DNA from: Echinometra lucunter
Lineage: Eukaryota; Echinodermata; Echinoidea; Camarodonta; Echinometridae
DNA: 64,000 nucleotides
Direction of reading: 5' to 3'
Assembly (NCBI GenBank): GCA_029962745.1
Contig: CM057165.1
Coordinates: forward strand, 1,272,593-1,336,592
Shown: in pieces, positions 25,000-37,700 of the stretch
Numbering within the stretch: the stretch's first letter is position 1
Layout of the letters: every line of letters begins with the position of its first letter
Notes under the pieces: generated by a model
The model's database searches: none
What the model saw: the letters and a program-made list of their open reading frames with translations, nothing else
What the model was told of the DNA's origin: nothing
Program-made: the position numbers and the translations under genes

Positions 25000-26016
25000 A
25001 GACACATACAAAAAGTTGAAAACGGCATGATACAAACTTACATAATAATCAGAAAGAAAATGAGAATCAGAAAAGTTGTGTTTCTTGGCACCTCTTAAAT
25101 GCTGCAAGAGTTACACAATTCTTTAACTCGAGGGATAATGAAATTCAACACTGTTAGCTGTCTGGCAACAGCTAACTTTAGAACTGAAGATTCTCGTTTG
25201 CAAGGTGCAGGTAACTAATAATAGATTCTATATACAAGAGCAGGCTAAGCTGCTTTAAAAAGAATGAAAAAAAAAGACTTCCAACAATGAAACCCAATTC
25301 AATAGGAATAGCACAAGGACTTTCACTTACTATAAATGACTCATTCATTTATGGTTATTTATTCAATTGGGGAAAAGATGAGCTCTAAAACATTCTGCTT
25401 ATTCAATCATTTCTTTCTCCAAACCCTCTTAATTATTGATAAACACAAATCCCATTAAAAGAAGATCTTAATCAAGTTTCTGTTGTTGTTTTAAGTTTAC
25501 AAAACATATAAGCAGAGCGATACATGGAAATGTACGTTACAAAACTAACCATTCTTCTTCATCAATAAATGTTGTCATCTGCCGTGAAGTAAGATAACAT
25601 AATATTCCATCAGATACATGATTAATATGGAATGGAAGAATCGGTCAATTTACCTTGCTTGAAGTTAGGTACTTTAAGATAAGTTTGAACAGTCAGTGAC
25701 ATCATGGGATGACAGTTTTGGAGTGTCATGTCAGTGAAGTGTACAGCTTCTGATGATATCATTTTATGCCTTGCAAGAGAAGTACAAGTACTTTAAATGG
25801 GGGAAAGGTTGGTCAGTCGTGTCTGCTTAATTTCATATGAAAAGATTTCCCATGAAAAAACATGCTGTCTTTTAAATTATATTGTAGTGTGAACACATGT
25901 TTACCAAGTTCTGTTCCAGCCACATTCTTATCACTAGATCTCCAGTGTGATACATTGAATCTCTTCAATCTCTGATTCTTCTTACCAGAACTCCACACTC
26001 TTTAAAAAAAAACACT
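25000..26016. other. AT-rich spacer, nothing recognised
   Basis: I see no conserved exon, RNA gene or clear element. The ORFs present are short and lack protein-like character. Confidence 0.5.
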
Positions 26017-26357
26017 GGCCAGAATTTACAAAGGAGGTTTACTTCAACCCCTGTAATTCACTTGATTTTTCCTTGTAATTTGATTGATTTTCTCTTGCTG
26101 TTTATGCCATTTGCTTATGCTTAATTGATAATTAATTATATATATAAAGGAGGTTTTTCTTTAAACTGGGGTTTGTGTTAATAGAGTAAACCTAAATAAG
26201 AGTAAATAAGTGTAAATTGGATTACATAAGCGTAAGTAAAAGTGAGTGTATAAAAGCTCATTACTGCCCGTCCATTGGACAAGAGAACAGGCGCATTTTA
26301 GGCTTTTGGAGGCTTAAACCATGGTTTAAATATAAACCTCTTTTGTGAATTTGGGCC
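26017..26357. mobile_element. MITE with aatttacaaaggaggttta-type ends
   Basis: The left terminus (ggccagaatttacaaaggag) and the right terminus (cctcttttgtgaatttgggcc) are inverted repeats of about 22 bp with a few mismatches. The internal sequence is AT-rich with no ORF. It abuts the next MITE with almost no gap. Confidence 0.6.
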
Positions 26358-26358
26358 T

Positions 26359-26693
26359 TTAAAGACGCTAGGTCGTGGGCTTTCATGGGGAATTTGACAC
26401 CATGGTTGCTTACCCAGTAACAGGTGTTGTTCATCACTGTGAGTTTTATGACCAACAGACCTTATGTAATGCTCTATATTTCACCCTTTCCCCATATGGC
26501 AAAGTCATTATCTTACTTTCCCTGGCCCGAGAATGCCCGAAGCAGGCCGAAGAATGTTTGTGATGGGACAGCTTGTTTTGCTGTGCTCCAGAAATGTAGC
26601 ACTATTACAGGTATTTCCAGTGCTTTTCAAAAAGTCTGGTGTCAGCAAATTATGATCCATTCCCAATGAAAACCCACGACCTAGTGTCTTTAA
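26359..26693. mobile_element. MITE with ttaaagacrctaggtcgtgg ends
   Basis: The left end ttaaagacgctaggtcgtgg is matched by the inverted right end cacgacctagtgtctttaa, and the arms continue for about 30 bp. The total is about 335 bp. The short ORFs inside are not conserved coding. A possible TTAA or TA target duplication overlaps the ends, so the superfamily is unclear. Confidence 0.7.
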
Positions 26694-28298
26694 GATGACA
26701 TTTAGATTTGCAAAGCCAAGGGTAAATCCATGCTTGAATGTAGTTTTGGATGAGATTATGTACCGTCTGATTTACATAATTACATGTTTTTTTTATGATT
26801 ATGCTTAAATGAATTCATTTACTTAGAGATCAATGTGCAATTAATGTGTTTATAATGTGTTTTTATATATTTTGTCAACACTGATAAAGAAGCTGATGAA
26901 AAACTGACTTTGAAATTCGAGTTGTTGCCCATCAATGAGAGTAATATTTGGAGTACTATGTGAAGATGATTTCTATGGTGGTGATTGTCGATATCAGAGT
27001 AATAGGGTATAAAATACAGGAAAAGAGAGAGAGAAGCAGCTTGAGAGTGGGAGAAAGAGGGAGTGAGAGAGGAAAATTGAAGAAGTAAAAGATAGGGAGA
27101 GATGTTAGAAAGAGAGAGATATTGTAATAGGTGATTTTTGCGGTAGTTCTTGTCACAGTTATCATTTCAATTCATTTGAATTCATAATGATTTCTAAACT
27201 TTCTCTTGAAAGGAAACAGCTAAAGGCTGAATTGTGCATGTTTACATGAGCTTCACATGAACATGAATGATTAAAAATCCAAGTCTGAAAAATGTGATAT
27301 CGAGCTATCTATCAGAGGGTAAATATTTATTCAGCTGCAAATGCAACAGATCAGGGTATGAGAAAATGGAAAGATTTCTGCGTAGGGTTGCCATATATAC
27401 ACGTATAGTTAGTAGCATGCTCACTCATGCATACTTAAGCGCCCCTGGTATTTATAAAGCTGGCAAAGGGGGGGGGGGGGGGGCGGGAATATGTGGATGG
27501 CACAGGAAGGGTTAATTAATAAATGATAATAATTAGACACATGTAACCGTCCATGGACGTGATCTCAAGCACAACAGAGCTCTTGCAGCGCAGCAGATTA
27601 TATTTGTTTAGTTTTTGCGCTTTATAAATGTTACATTATTATTTTTATTATTAAATGCAGTTTCCTGTAAATGTTTACCACATCTATACTGTAAAAATTG
27701 GTTACAAAAGAAAAAAATGAAACGGTGGAAAAGGATTTCCTTCCTTTCTTCCTGACAGGCACATGTTAGGAAATGTGCAAATCTGTGGGAAATGTATGAA
27801 TTTATTTTTATATCATTTCTTATATTCATACACTGATTCGGTTAAGATTTTCCTCTGATTGATACTTCAAGCTAATTATGATTCAACCACAATGAGCCAA
27901 TATACACAGTAAATTATTGCCATAATTATGTTGGCTATTTACATTTTCCTTTGCAACATACTTTTGATGTAAGAGATGCATGGATCTAGTCCCCCCCCCC
28001 CCCCCCCCCCCCTCTCCATTACCACTTAGTAAAGTTCAAGTTAGGCATTACAATCTATGCCTAACATGACTGTAACGAAGTTCAAATTTTGAAAATTATT
28101 TCCACATTTGGTGCCTTTTCAAGGCAAATTCTGTAATTGACAGCATAAATCATTTCCTCTCCAACTTTAAACAAAATTTGTAATAACCCCCCCCCCCCCC
28201 CAAGTTTAATTTAAGGTGTGCAAGATCGACTGAAAAATACTGCATCACTCTGGCAAGTTTTTTTTATATTTGTATGTTTTATTAAGTCATAAGTCTAC
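26694..28298. other. Intergenic sequence 3' of ARM-TIR-SAM gene 1
   Basis: Simple sequence only: GA-rich stretches near 27020-27120, poly(G) near 27468, and poly(C) near 27991 and 28189. No exon is recognised. The 3' UTR of gene 1 (minus strand) must begin just left of 28406. Confidence 0.5.
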
Positions 28299-28396
28299 CA
28301 GCGAGAGAACATGCCCTAGTTCCTCTTTCGGGGACTTTAGGCCAGATATAGGAGCAAAACCGATTCCGCAGGTTCCTGAGAGAATGATGCTTCGGT
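28299..28396 (-). pseudogene. Partial, decayed duplicate of the SAM exon of gene 1
   Basis: About 100 bp here (gcgagagaacatg, ctagttcctctttcggggac, tttaggccagatata) repeats the stretch at 28430-28525, which encodes the C-terminal half of the gene 1 SAM domain. The copy has substitutions and small deletions that break the frame. It lies immediately downstream of the gene 1 stop codon, so it is a short tandem duplication relic. Confidence 0.65.
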
Positions 28397-28405
28397 CTCC
28401 TTCAA

Positions 28406-31400
28406 TTAGAGTTTCTTTAAAGCATCTATCAGTGAGAGAACATCCCATAAGTCAAGACCTAGTTCTTCCTTCAGGGACTTTAGGCAAAATTCTGGGGCAA
28501 GGCTCAGCAGGTTCTTGATCTGCATCAAGCGAGTGCCATTCACTTTCTTGAAGCGATTCTTGCTCGTATCAACACCATTCGATCTCAGCCATTTGCCCGC
28601 TTCTTCTTCATCCCATGTATCGATATCAACTGATTTCTGCGAGCAAGAGTTTTCCTTGTCTTTGTTGTCTGTTGGTTTGTCATCTTTCATTCCTCCACTG
28701 CAATCTACTTCGTCGTCTGTGCTATTCGCCTGCCTTTGACCATGGCCAGAAGAAAAACCTGTACCTAGAAATATGAATAGACAGTCGGACTTTAGAGTCT
28801 ATGGTTGAAGAGATTTGTATAGGGCCTTGCAGAAGAAGCTTTATAGACATGAAAGAATGAAATTTATTGGGAACACATACTATTCTTTGAAAGTTTATGT
28901 CATTCTGTATCTATTTGGTATAGATTCTTACTGTAGACATGAAACTTCAAGGGACAAGGTGTAATATAAAGTCTTGGACTTATCCTAATCTTGCATCTGG
29001 CATGTTTGTTGACAGCTTGAAATTCTTTCGACTATAGCTAATTGAAACCCTTTACATTGTTACCAACACTGATGAGGTATACAGAAGAGTTCCTTAGCCT
29101 ACCTTTAACTTCCTCAAACACCGGTACAATCAGATCACGTTTGCCTCTATCACCCAGCTCTTTGACAAGGTCGGGTAGACACTGTCTCATGCGCTCGTCT
29201 GAAAACATAGGATACCATTTCTTCATTCCCATGAGGGCACCTAGCCAGTCCTCGGGTGAGAAGTGGTCTTGGAGCATCAGTGGAATGATGTCTTTCTGCA
29301 GAGTGTAGGCGTACGTCGCTTCTGATGAACCCAATGAAAGAATGTGCAGTATATAGGTGAAATATTGGAAATAATGTCCTCGTGGCAAAAAGACAAATGA
29401 CTCCTATTTATGATGATGGCTTAGAACCAGGAGTATACGCCTTCTGCATTTGCTACTTTAACAGCAAGACAGGGAAGAATGGAAGAAATATATATATATA
29501 TATATAAAGAGGAACATGTCCCCTCGCAAAACGTGTGCAGTGCTTAATTTTAGTATACACAGTGAAAGAAAATAGAGAATGAAGCTTCATTCTCTAGTTT
29601 CTTTCACTATGTAAAAAAGATGGGAAGACTCTCACTCAGAACCATTCCCTGACTTGATGGCCTTGTTCTCTCGTGTGTTATCTCCTCCATTCAAAGTTGG
29701 ACCTACCCTACGACACCAATCCAGAAATCTGTTAATATCTGCATACCTGTACGACAGTGTTGGCTCTCTTTGAATTTCCGAGTCATGCAGACCAGGACGA
29801 CTGACGCTCTCTGGACCGCTTTGGCCATGGCATCTAATATATCACCGCCTGTTTACACCAAAGGCATGAAATATGAGTGGTTATAATGGATAAACAAGAG
29901 TAAAAATGACGCTATAGAAGCAAGAGGTTGGAGTGGAGACGGCCAACCCATGAGGATTTTTAGAAGTAGCAATATTCGGACAACTGGCACACTATACTCG
30001 GCAACCATTAGCGCATGTTCAAGTAGCAAGGTGGTGTATTTGTCATCTTTATTTTTTATAAAGATGTAGAAGAGAAGGTTAATTTTTTTGTCGGTTTGTG
30101 GTTTTTGTCGAGGATTTTCGCTCCCTCAAAATATTTAGAAACTGAAAAGTAAATATTCCAGCAAGAGACGTCAACGCCCTGACGAAAGTTTGTCCATACA
30201 CCTAATTAAAGACATTTTCCCTTAGGTGTTCGGACAAAAAAGGGGGCGGTTAGCATGAACAAGAGAGGAAAAGAAATAGAAGTGAAAAAAGAAAAAACTG
30301 AATAAAGATCCAAATGGAAGTATGTGGTCCTTACTCATTTTGTCGACATCCATCCACACGTTGTACCCACATTTCTCCAGGGATCTCTTAACCTGGAGCA
30401 TTCTCTCTTGACTGGCATGCTGGTAGCTGATCATGATATGACCCTCCACACGGCCTGACGAATCCTCACTCTCTCCTGATCTATGACCACGATCTTCACG
30501 ACGAGGGGTATGTCCCTTCTCCTCGTCATCGATGTCCAACACGTCATTGATGACGAAGAGAGCTCCCGAACATGCCTCCAAAACTTCATCGTTTCCAGTC
30601 GTCTCCTTGATTGCCTTCAGGGCTGTAAATATTCAGAGGAATCGTTTCACGTTGTTCATCTTTTTCAAATACTTGATGTCAGTATCTTACATGTACATTA
30701 TCAATGATTACGTCGCAAACAAAATAATGAAAACATCGGGCAGTGTCGGGAGCAACGAGTGAAAATGAAAAAAAAAAAAGAGGAAAACAGATAAAGTTAC
30801 AGGAAGAGATATAGATATCTTTATTCATCTCTATTTTGATCGATGTACTGAAATGTCTTTCAGGGCCAAAGTAATTCTCCTTCACTCGGGCCGACTCGGC
30901 AAACCTATTGACATCGACATAAGAAACAGAGCCTATATCTAAGTTTGCTACGCTAACTGCACCTGATAAACATCGACTTACCATCTAAGAGAGTCATTCG
31001 TTGGCGTATTTTTACTTTATTCCCTTCTTTGAACGCCAGCTGCCAAATTGTTCGTGCAGCCCAAAGCCTCTCATCGTTGGATGATCCTTCCTCCATCAGG
31101 ATGTGTTCCAGTACATCTATCCCACCAAGATTTACAATGAGAAGCTTGTTACTGTCGTTGATAGCAAGCTGGTTCAGGCCTTGCAGGACTTCGAGAGCTG
31201 AGTAGCCATAGACGGGAGATCGCCTGTCTGAGGCACTCATAGCCGACTCCAGAGCCAACAGGAGAAACTTGAGGCACGGCTCATTCAGGGATATCTTGTG
31301 AACTTCTGATTTGTCGACGATGTAGGAAAGCGCCAGAAATGCATCGGCTTGAATCTCAGGGTTCTTAGACTGCGAATATTCCTGGAGGATATCAATGTAC

Positions 31401-31891
31401 TCTCGACAAATGACTCGGTTCTCGGGAACCCTCCAACAGCAGTTGTAGATAATTGTCAGTGCAAAGCTGGTAAGGTCATTGTCAAGGTTACTTGTCCGTA
31501 GATCTCGCATGAAGAGGTTTAGAAGCCCCCTCTCGCCAAAAGCTAGACAAAATTCGTCCGAACCATCCGTCAGATTGCCGATACCGGACGATAGATCCGA
31601 CAGCTTGTTTAAGTGGAGGAAAGTCGAGGCGTTCCGTTTTACCAGACTCCTCCAGACAAGCGTAAATATCTCAAATATCTCATCGCAAGCGACCAGGTAT
31701 CTGATGACAGCCGATTTGATATCTCCTGCATTCATAGTGGTTATCACCTCAAATATGTTGAAACCATCAATGAATGTAACTGCCTTTAATTTGCGGTTGT
31801 CTTTGAATTTTGCAAGAAATTTGTCGATTTTATCACAATAGGCTTTAACAGTCACGTACTGCTCTTCCGTCAAATTTTGTAGGACATCCAT
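28406..31891 (-). CDS. ARM-TIR-SAM protein, gene 1
   Basis: Five minus-strand exons read in phase: 31891-30982, 30622-30335, 29848-29747, 29321-29103 and 28764-28406, giving 625 residues. The ATG was chosen because MDVLQNLTEEQ aligns with the starts of genes 2 and 3; the frame is open 24 codons further upstream. Residues about 1-303 are alpha-helical armadillo-like repeats (CCWRVPENRVICREYIDIL; GGIDVLEHIL followed by RLWAARTIWQLAF). A TIR domain begins near residue 365 (HIMISYQHASQE) and runs through GYNVWMDVDKM, VVLVCMTRKFKESQHCRTE and KDIIPLMLQ. The Glu at residue 434 is at the position of the TIR NADase catalytic residue. The hinge is short, with no 19-residue array. A SAM-like domain occupies about 555-625 (WDEEEAGKWLRSNG, DALKKL end). 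It points away from gene 2. NADase activity is inferred, not shown. Confidence 0.88.
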
Positions 31892-33923
31892 GGTGATTAC
31901 TTGAAGAGTCAATGGTGGCTGATATATCACATCGGTACAATTCATGCGTGACTGTATTTGCAATGTACATGTACGTATTGATCTCGATTCAGACTGACAA
32001 CGTGGACGAAATTAGGTCATTAACAGATTAAACAAACAACATCTGACTCTGCAAAAAGACCGGATCCCACTTATCCGACTAGCTGCTGGAACCGGATGGT
32101 CCCTGCTTTAAGCTTATGGGAATGAAAGGATTCAATAGCTTGTTAGTTTAGCAATAACTGTTGTTTTAATTCCAAGTACTATTTATCTCATCAGGTCTTC
32201 AACGAAATATTCATGCCAATATTGTTATAGAAATGAAAGAAACGAATAATAACAACTTCTAATGATGAACTCCTTGTTCAAATTGCGTTTGGTCTAGTAC
32301 ATGTACATTAATTTTGTTATCCCTCACGAAATACGTGTATGTTTGTTGGGATTTTTAGAGATTGTCAACAGAAGCATATTTCTCAGCACCACGCCCATCA
32401 TTATTTCATTTTTCACGCGAAGAGGGCTTCATCTGTCGAATGTATTCGGTCAAGCTCTCCGTCAAGCCGTATTTAAGTTATTCACGTTACATTTAAACAC
32501 GCTATTCAACATCATTCGTGTATTGCTCAATGTAGATAAACAATAAAGCTTGCCTTTAATCACAAGTTTTGTTTTGATAAAGGTTTTTAGCAGGTGGGAC
32601 CTGGCCCAAATTCTCAAAAAGGAAATCTAAACTGCCGGTATAACATCCGCGATAAAGGCTAATGGTTTACCGCGGATATTGGAAACTCTAAAATTATCAG
32701 AAAGTCGGCCATTAATTCAACCACTGGAGTTTTATTCCCTTTCATTCTTTCTAAAATATTTGATGTAAATTCATGTGTAATGTACCAAAATTAGCAGTGG
32801 ACTGGCGATGGCGAGTTTTGCCCCACGGGCCGTCATGATATCGGTTAAAAAAAGGCCGGTCGATAACAAAAAGTGCCGGTCGTAAAAACACACACACACA
32901 CACACATACACAAAGAAATAAATGGTGGTAAAACAACGAGGAAACGAGGAAAAGAAAACAAAAGACATAATACACAAATGAGAAATAATATTTTCTATAA
33001 ATAAATTCTAACAAAAATTGAGGATGAAGGATTCCAAATGTCTCCATGAAAGAAGCTGTAGAATAACAGTATATTGATTATTCTCCTTGTTGCAAAAAAG
33101 TTGCTGAAAAATTTCATCTCGACAAAATTTATATGCCCCTTAGTGAAAAATTTCGCTTTCACATGTGTACAAGTATGATGTATAGACCAATCCAACAACG
33201 CAAGAGGGCAGCAGACTGTTCGACACACAGTTCGACATACTGCCGCGGTGGGCGCTCCAACTGTTATAGTACACAAGTCAATAGCACGTTATGTACATTC
33301 GTTCGATTTTTTGTCTATTTTGACCAATATATGCAGATTTCTTTTAATATTTGCAATGATAAATTATCAGGGAAGTTCAGGTCGCAGTTGTGCGGTGCTC
33401 AAATGCCACAAGAATTGAAGGAAGTTTAAAAATTGGAAGCTAACTGAGTGCGAAATTCACTCGTTTTTGACTCATGAAGCCTGTTTGCGTGAGAAGCCGT
33501 ACTCCCTACACAAGTTTTCGTAAGCAATGTGAAGGAATTCGTTGCCAGTGGGCAAAAACATCAACAGAAATGACTTTGAAGTCAAGAAACATTATCATTA
33601 TGTACTTTGGCGTAAAATTTAATGAGTGAAAACATGACTTGTAAACAGGGTAAGATTGAGGGCTCCCGTTTACTACGGCTTCTATGCTGCAATCGAACTT
33701 TTACTGACAAAACTAAGTTGAAATACCGTCGGAAGTACAAAAATACATCATACCTTCATCTGTCAGATATGGCCATTGTCTTACCTCATCTTCCCATGTA
33801 TCCATGCTTTATTTCATTGATCTAGAATAAAGTAAGTGGAACAATATCAGGGCATATCTCATTTCTTACATTCGTTTTCTTTCTCCCTTCTCTCTTTCTC
33901 TCTCTATCTCTCTTCATTCTCTC

Positions 33924-33973
<50 letters not shown>

Positions 33974-34772
33974 TGCTTTTCTACTGTACCAGGGTTTTTT
34001 TTTGCACTAGGCCTATGTACTATAAACAGATATGCCGGATATTGTACATGTAGAAATCATTATGATGTCACACACACACCGGCTATTCTAATCAGATTGG
34101 CATGTATTTTTCTCTTTTTCTTTTCATACTGTGCACGTCATTTATCATGTTTATCTTTTGAATATTGTTTTTAACGTGTATATGTTTTGAAAATTGTTTA
34201 TAGAATAATGATGGGTAACCAGAATATATTAAGTATAAATTCACACAACCTTATGACGATGGGTATAATGTAGTCGTGTTTGTGTTTATGACGTGAGATT
34301 GAGTTTCCAAGAATCTTCGTTGCAGCAGGGAAATTTCACTAAGACTTCTTAGTATCATCAGGGAAATGTGACTGGTAAACTTTTCTCTGGTTGCTGTATA
34401 AGAGTATGTCTTATGTGCTTGGAGTTTGCATGTAAGCCAAAGTGGTCAGTATGAGGGCTTGCTTGTGCTGGACTATGTGTAGTACACATTTTCTGATGAT
34501 TGTATTTTCAAATCAGGCACAACCATTGGGCTGCGAAGTTTGATATCAAATAAAACCATTTCACTTCAGTTCATCTTAGTTCAGTTCATTTCAGTTCAGT
34601 TCAGTTCAGTTCAATTCAAGTCATAAATGGACCTTGAACATTAATAGTGCGCAGTACGATTTCCTTTCGACAACCATTCGCATATAACCATACGCATTCA
34701 TACGCGCATAATACGTATACGCATCTTGACTGGATTATACTTTAGAGCCGCATTCATATCAGGGTTGTCATT
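31892..34772. other. Divergent intergenic region between genes 1 and 2
   Basis: This spacer holds the promoters of gene 1 (right to left) and gene 2 (left to right). The gene 1 leader contains gtgatatatcag about 45 bp before its ATG. A stretch near 32726-32790 (ttctttctaaaatatttgatgtaaattcatgtg) recurs at 43362-43441 and 55326-55410, so parts of the spacer are shared among the duplicated blocks. Microsatellites: (AC)n near 32888, (CT)n near 33898-33970 and (CAGTT)n near 34585. No other gene is seen. Confidence 0.6.
34731..34772 (+). promoter_or_regulatory. TATA-like proximal element and leader of gene 2
   Basis: The sequence ggattatacttta lies about 40 bp before the ATG, followed by agccgcattcatatcaggg and gttgtcatt. 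The gene 3 upstream region (about 45691-45738) has the same arrangement: ggtttatatcatact, then agccgcattcacatcaaag and gttgtcaat. Conservation between paralogs in otherwise diverged flanks supports a core promoter with a very short leader. The start site itself is inferred. Confidence 0.45.
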
Positions 34773-37700
34773 ATGGATGCAAGACAGCAATTAACGGAAG
34801 AAGAACACTCCACTCTTAAAGAATTTTGTGATGATATCGATGAGCATTTGGCGAGATTAAAGGAGGAGCAAGATCTCAAGAAATTCGCCAACTCTGACGC
34901 CTTGCATTTATTCGAAAGGATCTTTAAGCTGGAAGAAGGGGGTGTCCGATCGGCTATTACGCGATATTTGGCATCAAGAGAGGAAGTTTACAAGATCTTT
35001 GAGCTCTGTTGGGACATTCTTGTTAAACATAGTATATCCTCTTCACCCGATGAAGACGGTCTATTGTATTCAGAACAATGGATTGCCAAGATTTTGAAGC
35101 TAACCGATTGCTCTGACGACATATGCCTTGCATTCGGACAAAAAGGTCTTTTACGGATGGTTGCAAAATCTCTTAAGATAGGTGGCCTCGAAAAAAATCC
35201 CGAAGAAAAAGTCAGAGCTTATGCAACAGCATTCATGTACAACTGCTGCTGGAGAGTTCCCGAGAACCGAGTCATTTGCCGGGAGTACATTGATATCCTT
35301 CAAGATCTTTCAGGGTCTGGAACACCAGACACTCGGGCCGATGCCTTCTTGGCTCTGTCTTACATCATCGACAAAGACGAGACTCATATGATAACGCTCA
35401 ATAAATTGTGCGTGAAATTCCTACTGTCAATTCTGAAACGGGCCACTATCGCATCAGGTGTGAGGTCTCGTGTCTATTGCTACTCAGCTCTTGAAGTCCT
35501 CCAAGGTATCAATCAGCTTGCTATCAACGACAGCAACAAGATCCTGATAGTAAAACTTGGTGGGATAGATGTACTAGAGCGAATTCTCTTAGAAGAAGGG
35601 TCGAATAACGGCGAGAAGCGTTGGGCTGCCCGGGTGATATGGCAACTCGCATTTAAAGAAGAGAATAAAGTGAAAATACGTCAGCGTACAACTCTCTTAG
35701 GCGGTGAGTCAGCTTGCAGGCAAATGATAATCAATATCGTATTTCAGTAGTATAGTGCGATTTGGTGGTTTAGTGGATAATACGTTGGTAATCAAAGTTT
35801 GTTATCCATTATTTTCAGCACTGAAGAAGATCAAGGAGACGACTGAGAATTGCGATGTTTTGGATGCATGTTCGGGAGCTCTCTTCGTCATCAATGACGT
35901 ATTGGACATCGATGACGTAGAGCAGGTACACACTCCTCCCCATGAAGTTCGCGGTGATAGATCAGGAGAGAAAGAGGCTTCGTCAGGCCGTGCGGAGGGT
36001 CATATCATGATCAGCTATCAGCATGCCAGTCAAAAGAGAATATTACAGGTTAAGAGATATCTTGAGGAATCTGGTTACAACGTGTGGATGGATGTCGACA
36101 AAATGAGTATGAACCTTTCCCTTCCCAATTGATCCATTTAATCCCCTCTCCTCTTTTTTTTTTTGTTTTTTTTTTTGTTTGTTTGTTTGTTTTGGGGGTT
36201 TTTTTTCTCGCTGTATGAGCAATCTGCATACAGGCATAGGGGAAAAATAGCCGCAACCCTCCTCCGCCCTCTTGTGACAAATCTTTTTCAATATCCACAT
36301 TCTCTCCCCCATTTCGGACCATCCTTAATCGTTCTCTACAATTCTTCTCTATTTCTTTCCTTTTGAACAATTACATTCATATATGAAATTACCAATTGTC
36401 TATATCGTTACCTCATTCTTTTGTGGGATTACTCATATCTTATGATTTGTGCATTCTCTTTTATGAAAACAGTGGGTGATATATTGGATACCATGGCCAA
36501 GGCAGTACAAGGAGCATCGGTTGTCCTGGTTTGCATGACTCGAAAATTCAAGGAGAGCCAACACTGCCGCACAGGTGATTACAACACACATTGGTATCGT
36601 CGTAGAAAGAACATGATTCAATATACAATAAAAATCCTGATAAGTCCGACCAACAGTCTAAACATAAAAGAATTTCATACAAGTGAAGTTACTTTGAATT
36701 TTAATTAATGGTAGCATGCTCGTAGATTCCCGGCTGCTTGCATGCGTGCAGAATGTTGTACCATTTTCGTAGTTCCTCCACTTCTCAATTTGCGGACCCT
36801 TCAACGTTGTCGCAATCTATCATTATTTCAGATTGTAACGTTGCAACGTCTGATCAAGAATACTGATATTCGTTGGTCTACTATGTCTTACCTCTTTCCT
36901 CTTTGCTTGTTCTTTGTTTTATCGTAATATTTCGTTCATCAGAAGCCACATACGCCTACACTCTAAACAAAGACATCATTCCTCTGATGCTTCAAGACGA
37001 CTTCTCACCCAAGGATTGGCTAGGTGCCCTCATAGGAATGAAGAAGTGGTACCCTATGCTTTCAGACGACCTCATGAGACAGTGTCTACCCGACCTTGTC
37101 AAAGAGCTGGGTGATAGAGGCAAACGCGATCTGGTCGTACCGGTGATAGAGGAAGTTACAGGTAACCTTATACAGACTCTCCTTCTTATTGATGTACATG
37201 CAATATACAAACCTATTTCATTCTTACAGGTTTGAACTACCTTTTTGATGAAGCGTGAAGAAACTTTTTGTTTTTGTTTTCTTTTGAGTCGATACATTAT
37301 CCTAAAAGAGAAGTCTCAGAATGCTTGATCTATTCAACAGGGTGACCAGATTTTCGATACCGAAATACGGGACTTTGTTGGGCCTCGACTCCAGAGCACA
37401 AGGCACAATATTTAGGGAAATTGCAAGCAAGCGCAGCGAGCGAGCAAAAATCATGAGAATCATCTTCATTGGCGTCCGTCTAAAAGTTGACGCCAAACAA
37501 AACTATTCAGCGGAATCCCATTATGAGAAGGATGATTAAATTAGAGGGAGGGGATTCTCGTATTGATTCTAATTTCTGCACCTCTTCCCATGGATGAGGT
37601 GTTTAATGTAAATCCACAGTCCTGTATTCTTTTCAAACGCATGTGGAGGCCGTGTTCGTTGATAGATTTATGGTTAAGTAATTTTGTAGATATGAAAACA

